Shown in pieces: positions 34,716 to 46,380 of a DNA stretch of 64,000 nucleotides (positions are counted from its first letter, which is position 1; each line of letters opens with the position of its first letter). The stretch is from Sipunculus nudus (Eukaryota; Annelida; Sipuncula; Golfingiida; Sipunculidae). The position numbers and the translations under genes were made by a program. The stretch spans positions 11,001,964 to 11,065,963 of the forward strand of contig CM049320.1 in NCBI GenBank assembly GCA_026874595.1, read 5' to 3'. Below the pieces are notes generated by a model. It was not told where the DNA came from. It made no database searches and saw nothing but the letters and a program-made list of their open reading frames with translations.

Positions 34716-37700
34716 ATGCATGGCTACTCAGCCATGAAATGTAAAAAAAAAAACTGCCCGGTTTTATGTTGTTGTAATATATTATTTCGATTTCTAATGA
34801 TAATATTTTTTTCTGGATAGGCGTTCTTTGAATACACGTAGGCCTGGTGCAAGTAGGCCTTGATTTCGAAGTAATGTGTTGAAAATCACACTATTCTTCC
34901 TATTTTATCTATTTGTCTCCAATAACTCTTTAAGAGTCTAATAAGACCATTCATGATGCGGCGGTATTCAGGCATAATTAAGTGCTGCATATCATTTGCA
35001 TAGTTACATCGCTGGGATTGCGAAAGAAAAAAGATATATGTTGTATGTTTATTCTTTAAAATAGAATACCCAAGAAATTAATTTAAATTTATTGGTCTTA
35101 TATCATGTAATATATAGTCTATCATCAGAAACTGAAAAAGCAAAAAAGGCAAAAAAAAAAAAAAGATTGTGTGTCAGGAACTTTTTTTTAGAAATCAGTG
35201 CGCCAGTACGATTTTGTTTTTAACCTATTTTTGTATGTTTCTATAAAAATTTCATATGAACAGGGAAAAGCGTGATAATAACAATGCTGTTATGCTAAAC
35301 AGGTAAAAGTACTACATAAAAAGGAAATCTGATAAAAATTGTATTATTTTATCTTCTTCAAAATTTTTATTGAACATCAAAATAAAAATGTTTGATGCGG
35401 GGGAGGGGGTTATAATTGACGCGCGCTTGGTCTGTTTTTGGCCTAAAATTTAGAATTTTGTTTAATGTAATTTTCCGGAAATTACATTAAAAGTGTCATC
35501 GCCCGAACATTCCTCTCCCTTCACTACTCACCTCGGCATGGCCCCGCTTCCAAATGTGTTTGTTCTCGTTCAAAAATAGCCGATATCTGGCACAGCTGAC
35601 TCAATATTCTTAATATGATATAAACAAGCCTTAAGAACTAAACTTATTTGACAGTATCAGCTCAGTGATTTGCTATACCTACTTAATTTTCTGGCGTTTC
35701 ATCCCCCCCCCCCTATTTCTGAGTTGTTTACTTAGTAGCCCGATTTAATCAGACTCAATATTATAGGCCTTATAATATTGAGTCCGATAAAATCGAGCAA
35801 GTTACCGAGTCATGAGTCACCACTATATATGACATGGTTAAACTTCAACATGGAAAGGATTCTATAAATAATGATGTATGTTATGCCAAGCTCAAAACAT
35901 GATTTTAAATCATTGTTTAGCGACGATGTAGCGAAAATACCTGCATAATCGGTTGTCAGACTGAGTCATAATGTTACCTTAATATGAAATTGTAAATAAA
36001 ACAGGTTATACACACTGATACCTAACCATTACTGGTCAAAATGCCTGCAACCTTTAGTCTCCTCTACCTGTCTACCTGTAACTGAAATACACGACTAAGC
36101 AGGTAACTATATTGGACTGGTAAAGCTGTATGAGGTATGACACAAGTCACACAGGGAAATACACTGCATCGGCCATCCGTCCTATTGCATCGATATCGTG
36201 GTAAACAGATAATCTTAACATTATGCTGCGAGTGATGTTACAGCACAAAAAGAAATACACATTGGTAAATCCGTCTCTATATTAACAAACCCTTTCCTGT
36301 GTCTGTACATGATTGTGACCCATCCGAGACATGCTTTCATTCATGCTGTCCAAATTACTGCAACATGCACAGGGGTTTCGCAATATTCTGTGTTACAACT
36401 GATTTTATCTTTCCCGCACACAACTATATCTAACGATTGGTTATTGGTTTATTTAAAGTGACAGCGTTCCAGTAGGCCATGAGGCGTTTTCAAAATGATG
36501 AAAATATTTGGACGGACTTTTTTCCTCGCACACGGCAGGAGAAGTTAAAAGTACTCAAACATATTTTACAACTGGTTTGGTTTATAAAGCGTAGATATTT
36601 ACATCCTCATCAAGTTTTATTGAGCGGTACTTAGCAAAACTTAAGAAGGTCCGAGTAAATAAAAAAAACCCAGAATTTTACAGGATATTTCACAGGTTAA
36701 ACAATAAACGGAATGCAGTAAAATCGATTGATTCTAACATTGACTCATTTTTAATTAATCAAATATGATACAAATAAAGAACACCATTATGAAATATCTT
36801 AACCGTTATTGCAGAGCTTATGACGAAAATCATGTTAAAGTTTAAATGTAGCTCGCTTGAGGTCAAACATTCACGTCAACCATTGATGTGAAACTGTGTC
36901 CGGTGCCAATGTTAAAATGCCTTCTTGTTCAGAAGTTAAACTGTTGCGAATGTTAACATATATCATTTGAATAAGATTTAAAGTTTGACAATGGTTGAGA
37001 TGATAAACATCAAACACCCATATAAAATATCTGGAGAATGTATTAGTATACCTATTTTCTTTTCCAGTGAAACCATCTGTTTTTACGAAAGTCGTATTTG
37101 CAAAGGGTCCAGTAGATTGAAATATGCTGATTTCTTCACCCGTTTGATTCTAAATAATCAGGGCACAGATATATCTCAATCAGAATGCCAAAGAGGTAAT
37201 AAATATGTGTAATGAAGCACTATTTGCTTACACTTATCCTTAATAATTAATTTTCTATCTTTGCGTAATTATTCGCTTGTGGCTACAAGAAAATTCATGG
37301 ATTTTTTAAAAGTGTAAATTAAGGAAATTGATGTTCCTGAACATCAGTGTGGTATTATAAACTGTTTGGATAAATTTCATTTCAAAGAAGTTGCGGTAAA
37401 ATTATCGATAGTAGTAATTAAGATTAATACGACGGAGCTTCCAGTGACATTCGTTCATTTGATGCTGAAATTTACGGGTTGAGAGTAGATTATTGTTTGT
37501 ATACGATCTATGCATATAAACACAGCAAAATCGGTTGGCTCATTCGGTTGTATCTCATTTTCAAATAATCAATATACATATTAGAAACACTTTTACAAAT
37601 ATTAATAATTTGTTTCAGTAAATATGACAAAAAAGGTGTGAAGGTTGAATGTAGCCCGCTGCAGGCCAGAAGTCATCCGTTGATATGACTCATCTTCTGG

Positions 37701-40547
37701 CTACATTTATTTGGCCCCAATATTTGAACTGTGGTTTTAATATATATTATTATATATTCTAAAATAAATCAACACTGCATAAATGTTAGGATGATAAAGA
37801 TCATGCTATAAGTATTATATGTGCGTTCTGGGCAGCTCAGAGTGTGATTGAAGTACATTCGCAGTCTTGACCATTTTCCAGGCAACACCTGGAAAGATTT
37901 TGATTAAGGTTCTAATCAAATCATATACTCATTGTCTATTCCTTCAAGACAATCTCTTATAATGCTGTGTGTAAAGTCGCATTTACAACTTAAACAGATT
38001 ATTGAAAAAAATTGAGCAGCCTAAATCCTTGATCATTGAGGAATTGTCCATTTAGGCATCGCAATCACGACACAAGGTATACAAGCAAGTGATGAAATTG
38101 TCAGAATAGTAACAAAAAACAGCATTTGTTTATATCCTTAGTACTTTCTAACTGGAGGAGACAAATTTGGCTCGTGGTTTTTTTCAGATCAATGCAGTCT
38201 TATACTTAAATACCTTTTGAGTACAAAAGTATGTAAAGTGGGTTTTTCATTCGTTTTAGAAAAAATATATCTCTATAAAAATGTGTCAATAATATTATCA
38301 ATTTACGTTGGTTCAGAATGCAAAATTGCCAAACTTTTTCAAGGCGTTTTAGTCAGTAGCTCTTGCATGTTTAATGGACTGAAAGCAAATTCTTACTCTC
38401 TTCACTATTTTTAATTATGTATTATGAAAAATTTAATTTTGGTATAATAAGTTTGCGGAACTCAACTCTAAAATTAATTCAAATTACCAGGAAAGGAAAT
38501 ATCTAGGTTTTTCGTCCTTAGTAACACATAAGGTATAAAATTACACTTTTCCAATCTAAATTGTTTAGACATATGAAGAAATTTCCAACTGTAACTGTTT
38601 CTGATTATATAGTAATGTAATAAGTATGAATATGCTTATGTTGTATTATGATGCTGAGACCGCCATTTTAGTGTAAGTTTAAAGTTTTGTATAAGCAAAC
38701 ACGAAAATATCTATCATAAAAAGGGATTTAGTCTTGCGTTTATCTACACATTCTGACGAAATATATGGTTCAGAGATGTTTGCTAATGTTGGATTTCTAA
38801 AGCTTAGAACATCTATAGAGGATATTTGGATAAACGAATAACAGAGATATTAGATTTGGATTTCTCATTTGCGATTAAATCATTTATTACATATATTTGC
38901 AATGAATTGGGAAATAAAATGGCCTGTGAAATATAATAATAAATGCATCATGTATTTATGGTATTTATTCTTACATTTATATTTTACATTTACATAATAA
39001 AAAAAAGAAAACACTTCAAAACAGGTGAGAGTTAAGAAAGTAATAACATTCAGGAATAATAAAGGAATAAGAAATATAGGTCAATATTCTATAAGACATG
39101 ATAAGTAATGAATATTCAAGTAACATCGTATTTATTCATCCCTTGTGGGATAAACCGCTGTAAAAACCAAACAGACAGTTTGCTGCATAAAAATGCAAGA
39201 CAGATTCATTGTAAAAAGTACCGCAAAATTAAAAAGACTAAAAGACAGGAAATACAGCACCATCTTCAATTAAGTCTTGAAAATTTAGAATGCATGTGAT
39301 TCAATATGTAATCAAAACAGAGGCAGCAGACAATTTTTCCATCTCAAAAAGAACATGGCAGGATAATTGAAGATTGATCATGTTTATATTTTGCTGAAGC
39401 CTTTAAACCTATGAACGACTTAAACTATTAAAAATTAACTAAAAATGCTACAAATAACTGTTCAAAGGTTGAGGTCTCTATGCGAAATCTAGATCCCAAA
39501 CTAAAGTCAAACTACAATGAGCACAAAGGCAAAGATCAATAAGTCCTTATAAACAATACTCTCAAAAGCAAGCCAACACAATATATAAAAAAATATTAAA
39601 CAATCTCTGTACTTATATATTCCTTTTCACTGAAAACGTTTATTTATTATTTGCTTACATTGTTGCTGACCAACATTTTGAGATCTGTCATGCTCACGCG
39701 ATATTTGTTGAGATATGGGCTTCTTGCTCACGTGGTAACAAATAAACATATTAATTGGTATATCATTTGTGATATTTTTTCCAGAAAAAGCGGATCTCAA
39801 GTGATTTTTCCTTTCCCTAATCCTATTTTTTCAAATTAAATTTCATTATTTCGATGAGCAAATGCCGAATGGATTTATGACACTTAAATGAAACTGGTAT
39901 GAACTTCAGGTGTTCTCCCACTCTAAAATCAAACATCTGGATGTACTGTATCTACCTAAAAAGTAGGTTTTTCCGGTCCGTCAATATTTGCCCCAGATCT
40001 GACGCTAACCCACCTGACTACATGATCTCCTCTTTCACTGAAAGTCCTAGACGTAAAGATAAAAAGTAGGAGTTTAAAATCTGATATCACCGACGATGTC
40101 AGTCTCATCCGACTCTTTGCCTTCCTGGTCTTTCGGTCTATTCTTGTAGCTTTTTCAGCTCACTCGGGAGCATACAACCCAAGCATCCATAACAGGCGCT
40201 AGAAGATTATTTGTTCAACACTTGCCTGACACCCATGACCAGTACCCATTCTCCCTTTTACCCTTGTGGTAAAGACTTTGGCTCGACGGTCAGATCCAAC
40301 TTTTAACCGTTTGGTCACAAGTCCCGCGCACTAACATGGGCCAGCACTGTCAGTTTGATAATAGATAAGTGCCCACCATTGGTTCAACTCAAAATATCGA
40401 CGCATTAACCATGCGCTTGACCACCAAACAGAAAATCTACACCATATCACAGTATTGTTTTGTCGCATGGATTAATGACTATACGCCGCTGGTGAAACAA
40501 CTGAATTGTAATTGACGGGTACTGGGACGGGAAATATCTACACATAA
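34716..40547. other. Non-coding part of copy A, between the tandem repeat and the lectin gene
   Basis: No recognisable exon on either strand. Open frames up to about 75 codons are mirrored in copy B only because the duplication is recent. Holds the palindrome near 35741-35796 and a C-run near 35704. Confidence 0.55.
35741..35796. repeat. Long palindrome (cruciform-capable)
   Basis: GACTCAATATTATA and its exact reverse complement TATAATATTGAGTC face each other across GGCCT. The outer arms CGATTTAATC and GATAAAATCG continue the pairing imperfectly. It is kept unchanged in copy B (about 47501-47557). Confidence 0.7.
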
Positions 40548-40553
40548 TTTATT
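40548..40553 (-). terminator. Polyadenylation signal AATAAA, lectin gene A
   Basis: AATAAA on the minus strand about 205 bases after the stop of lectin gene A. The same signal is at 52321-52326 for gene B. Confidence 0.5.
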
Positions 40554-40757
40554 TTTAAAATATACCATAAACGGAATTAATGTGTTTAAATATCAATCTT
40601 GCAACCTAAAGTTCATGCTTACATCACCGGTGACTGCATTGTCCAATCGACATAATTCTAACATTTAACTGCGTGTACAACATGGATAAATCGAACAAAA
40701 TCCCACATTCATAACGCCCTGCATCGCTCTCACGGTCTTCTTCACTACAGGCAGGGT

Positions 40758-42726
40758 TTATGTTATCGTTTTCTCACATATGAATCCCTGCCGGGAAAGA
40801 TTAGGAATTCTCTTGTTAAGCCAAATATACGTATGAGGTTTAAGTGCAAGATAAGGCGCATAGAAGGAACTCAGTAAATCAGGCTCCATGAATTGCCAGT
40901 TAGTGAAGGTGTCCTGCAGTGTTTCTCCAGTGCTCACCCAGGTCCAAGTATTTGATATGTACCTTCCACCTATCCAGTAGAAATACCCTGCAATAATTCC
41001 CCTTGGAAACAAAATTTTAGCGGAGCTGAATTTGTGTTAACATAATTGTTTTCTTAATGGGCCTAATCGGCTATCTTACCTTTATAACAAAAGGTAATCC
41101 ATTGGAGCTTTTATGAAGAAACAGGGCAAGAAAACCTGGATATCACCGCATACAAGTCTTTTTTATATCAATGTGTTTACAAAATGTGGGGTCCACCAAA
41201 ATAAAACAAATTCAACAAGGGCATCTGGCGGCAAGTCAGATAAGCCAGAAATTTGCAAATTGTGTTTTGCAACAAGTGATCTTTCTACCTCCGCGTATAT
41301 GCAACCTACCACCATAGGTTACATGCTTTTTCCCGTTTGTCAAAATTGCTGTATTTAAAAAACACTTTGTTGATAAAAATATTTCATATATCCTTCAGGC
41401 GTTACAAGAACTTTACATAACCGATTTACCCTTAGATCATGAATATATACAGAGGAAGCCAGAAAACACATCACCTCTTTTACAAAAGTTAGGTAAATGG
41501 GCAGTGTTTATAGTAAATTATTTTTAAATATTCATGACGACTGCAAATATAGATATTCGGACCGTCTAGTGTTCAAAAAAAGAGAAGAGGTATTTCCCTG
41601 TTATATACTCGTAAAAATAGGGATTCTAAAAATATGTAAATATTATCTTATTACATTTAAAATATTTTTAAGGTACCATGTTAATATTATTAGTTCATTG
41701 TTAACGAAGACGGGTAGTAATGTAAGCAATGATAAAAAATCGATAGACTCATCTAAATAGTCAGTATCATAAATTGAAATTACCAAAAAGTTATCACAAT
41801 ATACCTGGTCGGAGGGTTTTATTCGATTTGATGACTCCGCTCAAATGTTCCTGCTCTCCAAAGGACTCAATTGCTACCAAGGAAGCACCCATGTCATTAC
41901 AGGCATCCAGCGCACTATGCCAAGATATAGCAGGCTTAACAGCATATGAGACTTCAAAACGGTAGCAAGATTGCTTATATGGGAAACTGAATCCTTTTGG
42001 GCAACTCTGTAAAACTAAATTAACAAACAGCATATATTCACATTCGACTTTTTATGCACGATGATGTGGTATTATTAACAATAAATTTATATCTTCATCT
42101 TCTAAAATATTTCTCACTCATACTCTCAAATTAAGTGAAATAATATTTATTTTCATGCAAAATTGAATCGTCCAATTGCAAAGACATATTTTTTTACACC
42201 TACCGAAATCTACAGCCGAACACTCTGCCGGACGCCAGGGAAAAACAACTGATGATAACACTGTGCACATGTCTTCACATATATTTATGAACTCGCACTG
42301 TAGACGACTCTGTTTCATGCATGTATTCACACAACGTCCATTCCAAACGGGTCTTGTGTGTCCAAGTTTCCTTCTTAATCTCATTAACATTAAATTAATA
42401 TCACATAGACTGCCCAAAGGTGCTAAAACGGAATAAAAACATTTCAAACGTTGGGTCTAAAAATTAAGTGTCACAGTTTTTTTAAACATTTATTCAGTTT
42501 GTTTTCATTTTCTCTCATTTCATCTGATCAAACATTTCATCACAGGAACCCACCGTCACATCAAATAAAATGAACTCGGGATAAATACAGGGTACCAAAT
42601 TCAAGAAGCATAAAAAAATGTAAATATTTGATTGAATAGTTTGTATGGGTGCCACATTTACCAAACACATAATTACTCACTGTATACAGGAATTAGTATC
42701 ACAAAAAGAAACAATTTCCTGAACAT
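40758..42726 (-). CDS. Secreted C-type lectin-like protein, gene A (copy A)
   Basis: Four coding exons, all joined in phase 1: 42726-42681, 42422-42204, 42014-41805 and 40987-40758, giving 234 residues. Exon 1 is a signal peptide (MFRKLFLFVILIPVY) with donor A|GTGAGT. Exon 2 encodes a cysteine-rich module spaced C-x23-C-x3-C-x7-C-x9-C, plus extra cysteines. Exon 3 gives the first half of a C-type lectin domain: SCPKGF, SCYRF, then W-SAL-C-MGASLVAIES. Exon 4 gives the second half: YFYWIGGRY, W-W-TGETL, NWQFMEPD, and the closing FICEK. The domain has the outer disulphide cysteines but lacks the WND calcium ligand motif and the inner cysteine pair, so classical calcium-dependent sugar binding is doubtful. 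A secreted recognition or matrix role is inferred. Intron 3 holds a TTAA-family MITE. Confidence 0.88.
41058..41496 (+). mobile_element. Diverged TTAA-family MITE in intron 3 of lectin gene A
   Basis: Reads as the reverse complement of the 2308-2758 and 27404-27866 copies from end to end (CTTACCTTTATAAC near the left end, GTTAGGTAAATGGGCAGTG at the right end). TTAA precedes it at 41054-41057. The right flank has decayed to TTTA. The copy B version is cut off at about 52963. Confidence 0.7.
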
Positions 42727-42798
42727 GTTTCCCTTGCCAAACTTCCCCTTAACAGAAATTACTGACGGACTGGATCAGGAGTACGTGTATTTCGCTGC

Positions 42799-42806
42799 TA
42801 TTTTAA
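42799..42806 (-). promoter_or_regulatory. TATA-like box, lectin gene A
   Basis: GGCTTTAAAATAGC on the minus strand about 75 bases upstream of the ATG, with a CGTCAGTA initiator-like sequence between. In copy B the same place (about 53979-53986) reads GGATTTAAAATAGC. Position and conservation fit a core promoter, but no transcript start is known. Confidence 0.3.
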
Positions 42807-43383
42807 AGCCCAGAGAAGAATCAATCACAACAGTCATTTGCTGATGTTGTTTATATTATAATACTGTATAATGCTTATGTTTCCCTAAACAACAAAAGTT
42901 TAAAATTTGCAATAGAAATGCAAACATAGAACTTAATTACCTTAAACAATAGGTAAAATGAAATGAAGTCACGCAACGAAGTCACATCAGACAGAATGGG
43001 ACAAAACAGGTTCAACAGACATGACAAAGATACTCAATTTTTATTGCACCAGAGCCTCGATATGCGGAGCCATTTTGTCACCTACCTAAAATATCTATAC
43101 TCTTCTCTTCCGCCGTTGGAATAACATTTAACTAGAGCATTTTGTTGACAGCTTGGAATTCAGATTTTACATAAAGCTTGTAACAGATATCAAACCTTAT
43201 AATGAGCAAATAATTATAGAGTTAATTGAACTCCGACTAGCTTTGTGTAGATGTCAAACGTTCGGCCTATACAGTGACATGCACCAAAAAATAAAATGCT
43301 GTTTGTTAGTGGTTCATACGAATGAGGATAATATATAGATCAGTGTCAAACCCAAACTTAAACATTCTCATCCACTAATCCAC

Positions 43384-43385
<2 letters not shown>

Positions 43386-43431
<46 letters not shown>
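43386..43431. repeat. (TA)n microsatellite
   Basis: About 46 bases of TA repeat. Copy B equivalent is at 54568-54614. Confidence 0.95.
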
Positions 43432-43439
<8 letters not shown>

Positions 43440-43720
43440 GTCAATGAACATAAAAAGAGGTGAGACATCAACGCCAATATTTGAAACAATCATATTATTT
43501 GGATAACATGTACAGATTGTTGCTAAAATTTCAGCTACCCCTGTAGCCTTTGTCACAGCGAGTGACTAACTGTAAACAAAGCTGATAGTTTGACCCTTCG
43601 CTAGGTCAACGGGGCTGGCTTGCCAGCTATACCCATTAATCTGTATGATGTCTTGTCAGGACTGGCCTGTGTATATCCACATGAAAACATGGCTGTTTGG
43701 GTGTCAAAGACAGGGAGGGG

Positions 43721-44053
43721 TTAGTCTCGAGGGGAAAAGTGTGTGCTGAGTGCCGGGTATTTACAGAGAAAAGCCAAGTTCCTGTTTATTCCTTTTATCT
43801 GCGTACGTAGGGTATGAATGTGCTTTTGTTCTGTCTTTGCTGGAGGGAAAGTTGCCTTTAAGGATGGTGAATGTAAAATCTCGGCGAAAATGGTCGGATT
43901 GTTAAAATGTGCGGCCACGGGGAATCCGGGAGTCTTGTCGCGGATGTTTTTTTTGTGGTTGTTCATTCTGAGTCTGAATTTCGTGCCGGTTCCTCCTATA
44001 TAATTTCCCTCCCAATTGGGGAATTTTTTACAAGTAATAAAGTAAACTAGCAA
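43721..44053 (-). pseudogene. Penelope-like element fragment, GIY-YIG endonuclease end (copy A)
   Basis: Minus-strand frame reads VYFITCKKFPNWEGNYIGGT, then KFRLRMNNHKK and FPVAAHFNNP. The GIY (here VYF), YIG, R and H-x-N positions are those of the GIY-YIG nuclease domain at the end of Penelope-like reverse transcriptases. The typical ILKGNFPSSKDR block is found in another frame, so there is at least one frameshift, and the main frame resumes at HTLRTQIKGINRNLAFL. There is no reverse transcriptase upstream: the fragment starts abruptly at GTAATTGC next to a small GC-rich hairpin. It is an inactive, 5'-truncated copy. Confidence 0.75.
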
Positions 44054-44101
44054 TTACCCGTGCTACGCACGTTTGGGACGAACACAACACAACCATACGG
44101 T
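44047..44101. repeat. Hairpin-bearing repeat fragment at the duplication junction
   Basis: CTAGCAATTACCCGTGCTACGCACG: GTGC and GCAC pair around TA-C. The same sequence with a longer perfect stem (CCGTGC-TAC-GCACGG) closes copy B at about 55234-55284. There it continues into GTATCGGAAATCC...TTAATATATAGAT up to about 55350. Confidence 0.55.
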
Positions 44102-44505
44102 ATAAGCAAAATGATCACGTTGCTTTACTTCTAATTTTAACAAAGCAGCCACTTACAAACTGAAATGAATTCAATGATTCCTACAATAGGGTGAAATTAA
44201 ATTACTGTACACAAAGACAGGTATAAAGTATACATAATTTTAAACCTGGCATAGTGTTCCTTTTTTGTGTAAAAAAACACACTTTAAAGGTACACTTTTT
44301 TATGTACCCAATAATAGTAAGCCGATTTTGTGAGGACTAATAATCAAACTACATAAGAAAATCTCAAAAGCTTTCTTGTTGAAAAAAAAAATTAGCTAGC
44401 TGTTAAGACTAGCTGTAACAATTAAATATCTACCAACAGGTAAGTTATAACCAATATTATATATATCATAATACATTTGATATATGTGGTTTTCTCTGTT
44501 CAACA

Positions 44506-44507
<2 letters not shown>

Positions 44508-44552
<45 letters not shown>
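44508..44552. repeat. (TA)n microsatellite
   Basis: About 44 bases of TA repeat in copy B. Confidence 0.95.
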
Positions 44553-44555
<3 letters not shown>

Positions 44556-45188
44556 ATAATAATTTTTATTCATTTAATACCGCGCAAATATCCAGCACTC
44601 AGTGCTACTCAGTGGCGCCTTTACAGGTGAAGATAAAACATAAAATGATAAAAATTTAAGAAAAAGTTAAGAAAGCTAAAACAACTATTTGGTTCAAGAT
44701 AAAATAATTAAAAATATGATGGTAGGATATGCTATATATTGTAGCTAAGAGTTCATGATGTTCCCATTATGAATATAACTAAATATAGGCAAAGTTTATA
44801 AAGAACAAAACTATAAATTTAAAAAATGCAGCCCGAAACAGATATATGTGTCTTGTTGAAAGTAAAATTGATGTCTTTTTATTGAATCAAAATTTAAAAA
44901 TTTCAGTTTCAATTACATGACATGAGACATGAGGTATTGTCACGTAGTTTATTATCAGCCTGCTAAAATAGAACTTGCTTTTACTGGGTGCTCAAAATAG
45001 CGTACTGAATAAATATGTAAAAAAAATGTGAAAATATCATATATGAAAATCTAAGAAAAAGTAAAAAAATATGTATACCCTGAGAAAAAAATACCAGTTT
45101 AATAAAAATGTATTCTCTATTGTTTAAGTATGAATTAAAAACAACATTTGGACTTATTTTAAAAATAAGGGATATTGTCAGTTCTGCC

Positions 45189-45228
<40 letters not shown>

Positions 45229-45373
45229 CTGGGGAATTTTCTGAAATTGTCATAAGATAACTTTGACACTAAACTAACTTTTCATCCATTTTAAATGTTC
45301 TGTTTATTGTGGAAACTGCCTCTCATGACAGGCGTATTTGGAATGTTATAGAATTTCAAATTAAAACATACAT

Positions 45374-45378
<5 letters not shown>

Positions 45379-45435
<57 letters not shown>
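45379..45435. repeat. (TA)n microsatellite
   Basis: About 57 bases of TA repeat in copy B. Confidence 0.95.
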
Positions 45436-45438
<3 letters not shown>

Positions 45439-46380
45439 CAGCGGGTGTGCCAAATTATCATATTACTATAACACTTTGGCTGGCTTTTATGTCCCTTGCG
45501 TACTTAACATTACATGGAGAAAACAGCACAGAGAATGTGAAGCCAGTTTCCCATAAGACGTAAGGGCTTCAAGATAATATACCTTTCAGTTTCAGACATT
45601 TTGGTTTGTTCGTTTCACAAACCATTAAGCCAATTGTTGCTCATTGTATTGCCATTCTGATCAGATGGCCTGCGGTTGATCTTCGTGTAAACTGTTTCTT
45701 TGGTCTTAGAGAGTGCTTTTTTTATTTTCAGCTTTTGTTTTTATACTTCATTTTAACCGCAAGTTTAACAGTAAAAGCCTTTTTAATATTAATCAGAAAA
45801 GGGAAAATATCATACCTTCAAACAAAAATGTTTTAAACACGTCTCAGACATATTTAGGTGTTTCAACTGCTGCTCATAAATGACTTTGTGTACCACATAT
45901 ATGACTCACAAAATATATCATTTGATGCGTGTAACAGTAAATTTGAAACATGAGCGAAAGGGCACTTTTTGCAGCGAATCTGCTTATAATAATACTCATA
46001 CCTGACAGACAAAAAATTGTGGAAACACGTTTCCTGGTTCAAATTAAAACAATATTCCGCCGATTCTTTAAACACGTGGTGGGGTTTCAAAACATAACGC
46101 ATTTCACATCTACCCTTTAACGTTTAAGTTTGAACCATGTTTCAGGGACAGGTGATATCAACGTGTTTTGCGATGTGTCAAACGCGCATAACATGCTTTA
46201 GTTTTTACGTCATAACCTGAAACAGTTGTCTTTTGGACATGAATAATGACATGTTCCAAATGAAAGATAACATGTTTAAGCTTGAAACTGAAAAATGTGT
46301 AAAACGCAAGTTCGTCTAGTCTTACGCCTTTCTAAGCATATAAATCAGCTTCCATATACTTACACTATTTACGAACATGT

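Larger units (their letters stand above)
31703..44101. repeat. Segmental duplication, copy A (about 12.4 kb)
   Basis: Starts at ATAAGCAAAAGGATCACG and matches 44102 onward almost base for base for its whole length, ending at CCATACGGT. It contains one C-type lectin gene (minus) and a GIY-YIG remnant. It differs from copy B by an internal 738-bp tandem repeat, an intact 41058-41496 MITE, and loss of about 100 bases relative to 45286-45385. Confidence 0.92.

Noticed and set aside
40130-40450. Possible SINE with promoter boxes
   Set aside because: A box A-like word is on one strand and a box B-like word on the other, so no coherent tRNA-like head exists.
42176-42436. Plus-strand open frames antisense to lectin exon 2 (also 53351-53617)
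   Set aside because: Shadows of the minus-strand exon, whose splice sites, phase and cysteine spacing are convincing.
44981-45253. Open frame with repeated LS residues
   Set aside because: Encoded by the (GA)n microsatellite.
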